A stretch of DNA of 64,000 nt from an uncultured Bacteroidales bacterium (GTDB lineage Bacteria > Bacteroidota > Bacteroidia > Bacteroidales > UBA932), in contig ONJB01000005.1 in assembly GCA_900318015.1 (NCBI GenBank), positions 1 to 64,000 on the forward strand. The letters are read 5' to 3'. Positions 61,943 to 64,000 of this stretch are shown here, piece by piece (position 1 is the first letter of the stretch; every line of letters begins with the position of its first letter). Made by a program: the position numbers and the translations under genes. Under the pieces are notes generated by a model. The model was not told where the DNA came from. It did no database searches and saw nothing but the letters and a program-made list of their open reading frames with translations.

Positions 61943-62860
61943 TTATTTGTTTCTTTCGTAGATTTCCAACGCGTTACGCAATTCATTAGCCACCTGCTCC
62001 CGCAAGGGCTTCGGTTCCAGCACTTCGAGCCGGTTTCCGTGTTTGCAGAGCTCCATCACGAGGTTCGGATTGGGGATGACCCGCATGGCGAAGAGGCAGC
62101 GGCCGTCTTTTTCCTCTCCCAGGAAGACCTGGCTCGGGTGGATGGGCAGGTCCTTCAGGTAGGCGGCTTCGCGCGCCGTCGTCCGGATCTTCACAAGGAC
62201 GGGCGGTACGTCTTCCGGCAGATAGATGCCGTAGCTGGCCTCGAAAAGGTCATCGACCCGGAACCCTTTCGGCATCTTGAAAGGCTCCCCCGTCGGGATC
62301 AGGGAAAGGATACGGTCCATGGCATACACGCGCAAGGCTTCCGCCTCCTCGCTGTAGGCGACGACGTACCAGCGCTTCTCGAATTCCTTCACCGCGTAGG
62401 GACGGATGTGCCGCACTTCTTCCTCCTCGCTGAGGTATTTCCGGTAGCGGAGTTCCATCACGGCGTTGTCCAGCATCGCCTGCATGACGGTGACGAGGTG
62501 TTTCTGGCCAGAGGGGATGTCCTCGACGGCCACGCGGCCGGAGAGACGTTCCTTCCCGAGGGAAAGGAGGTTGTTGACCGTGAAAGTATTGATGAGCCAG
62601 TCGACGGACTGGCGCTTGTCCACGGCGCTCTCCCCCGCGTCTATATAATAACGGTTGGTGCTCCGGTTGCAGGCGATCTCGATGCCGAAGACCTCGGCAA
62701 CCGCCTCCCGGTGGTTGTTGAACGAGCGCCGGGGGTAGTCCGCCCCGCCGTAGCGGGCGGTCCAGCGGTCGGCGATCTCGGGCAGCGACAGGCCGCCGGG
62801 GCCCGCGTCAATGAAGGTCTGCACCAGCCAGATGTATTTGTCAATGAGTTCGGAAACCAT
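61943..62860 (-). CDS. WYL-domain transcriptional regulator
   Basis: The product is 305 residues: an N-terminal winged helix (GLSLPEIADRWTARYGGADY; SFNNHREAVAEVFGIEI), a WYL domain in the centre (AMLDNAVMELRYRKYLSEEE; RHIRPYAVKEFEKRWYVVAY; LRVYAMDRILSLIPTGEPF) and the C-terminal WCX extension. WYL proteins sense nucleic acids or small ligands and regulate DNA repair, phage defence and metabolism. It is the first gene of a two-gene operon with the S9 peptidase and has a clear promoter (62881-62911), with about 21 bases of leader. Confidence 0.93.
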   Translation of the reverse strand: MVSELIDKYIWLVQTFIDAGPGGLSLPEIADRWTARYGGADYPRRSFNNHREAVAEVFGIEIACNRSTNRYYIDAGESAVDKRQSVDWLINTFTVNNLLSLGKERLSGRVAVEDIPSGQKHLVTVMQAMLDNAVMELRYRKYLSEEEEVRHIRPYAVKEFEKRWYVVAYSEEAEALRVYAMDRILSLIPTGEPFKMPKGFRVDDLFEASYGIYLPEDVPPVLVKIRTTAREAAYLKDLPIHPSQVFLGEEKDGRCLFAMRVIPNPNLVMELCKHGNRLEVLEPKPLREQVANELRNALEIYERNK

Positions 62861-62880
62861 GGGAATGTGCTGTCGTTTGG

Positions 62881-62911
62881 CAAAAGTACGGAAAAAGCCG
62901 GAGAATCACAA
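62881..62911 (-). promoter_or_regulatory. Promoter of the WYL regulator/S9 peptidase operon
   Basis: The minus strand reads TACTTTTG (62888-62881), with TTG at 62911-62909 and 20-base spacing. Confidence 0.75.
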
Positions 62912-63056
62912 GTTTCAATTTGATAGGTCGAATCCGGCGACGCAGTCCCTGTGGGGTTATGTTTACAAAAGATTTATAATCAACCACTTAAAAATAGTTC
63001 TTAAATTGTTTACGCTTTTTTTGGGCAGAAATCTTTCATCTATTAAAATTTTTAAT

Positions 63057-63064
63057 TATGTTTG
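63057..63064 (+). promoter_or_regulatory. -7 box of gdhA
   Basis: TATGTTTG lies 30 bases before the gdhA start; no good -33 TTG at normal spacing. The AT-rich 140 bases upstream (62920-63060) hold no gene that I can support. Confidence 0.5.
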
Positions 63065-63067
63065 TAA

Positions 63068-64000
<933 letters not shown>

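Overview
The window is a high-GC stretch of a Bacteroidales-type chromosome. Evidence for this is the TAnnTTTG -7 promoter boxes (several with a TTG about 19-21 bases upstream), Bacteroidetes-typical families (DUF4954, S9 dipeptidyl peptidases, a CpsB-type PHP phosphatase beside a one-piece Wzc kinase, the S26/PqqD/nucleotidyltransferase set) and lipoprotein signals. The species cannot be named from sequence alone. No rRNA, tRNA, CRISPR array, transposase or prophage was found.

Layout. 1-1721: end of glpB and all of glpC (anaerobic glycerol-3-phosphate dehydrogenase). 1725-2388: small XRE regulator and membrane protein. 2389-2698: promoter/operator region, a 140-base foldback and palindromic repeat units. 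2699-8456: one minus-strand operon (HAMP sensor-like protein, TrkH, RecD2-like helicase, dipeptidyl peptidase IV). 8600-9802: ROK regulator. 9812-17368: FlaA1/CapD-type sugar dehydratase, DUF4954 protein and a pair of ABC exporter half-transporters. 17393-20815: GDP-fucose operon containing two unusual fusions. 20960-33043: aspartokinase-like protein, FAD/Fe-S oxidoreductase, mutarotase, and a uronate/UDP-sugar operon ending in rmlA. 33111-35264 (plus strand): initiating glycosylphosphotransferase and a WecG-type transferase. 35253-52433 (minus strand): a long surface-polysaccharide operon read in the order wza, wzc, phosphatase, rfbD, rfbC, rfbB, wzx, GT10 fucosyltransferase, GT2, wzy, beta-helix protein, four more glycosyltransferases, gmhA. 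52524-54052: rnhA-pdxA. 54049-57552: a four-gene cassette of S26 peptidase, PqqD-like protein, nucleotidyltransferase and ABC transporter. 57590-64000: recG, S9 peptidase, WYL regulator and the start of gdhA.

How it fits together: Ugd, the second nucleotide-sugar dehydrogenase, the 4-epimerase, the galacturonokinase-like enzyme and two nucleotidyltransferases would supply UDP-uronic acids and dTDP-sugars. Rml enzymes supply dTDP-rhamnose and Gmd/Fcl supply GDP-fucose. The WcaJ-like enzyme starts the repeat unit, WecG and the glycosyltransferases (one of them GT10) extend it, Wzx/Wzy flip and polymerise it, and Wza/Wzc/CpsB export and control it. The centre of this locus (about 36-46 kb) is visibly more AT-rich than its flanks, as expected of an exchangeable capsule/O-antigen cassette.

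Most interesting: (1) a REPIN-like palindromic element with constant GAGAT/ATGAC ends and covarying stems, inserted in frame inside two sugar-nucleotide genes, also bridging a stop and a start codon, and present between genes; (2) an XRE DNA-binding domain fused in frame to GDP-mannose 4,6-dehydratase; (3) a nucleotidyltransferase-GHMP kinase fusion with an eroded kinase motif; (4) the S26-PqqD-nucleotidyltransferase-ABC cassette, which has no recognisable substrate peptide; (5) an aspartokinase homologue lacking its catalytic motifs.
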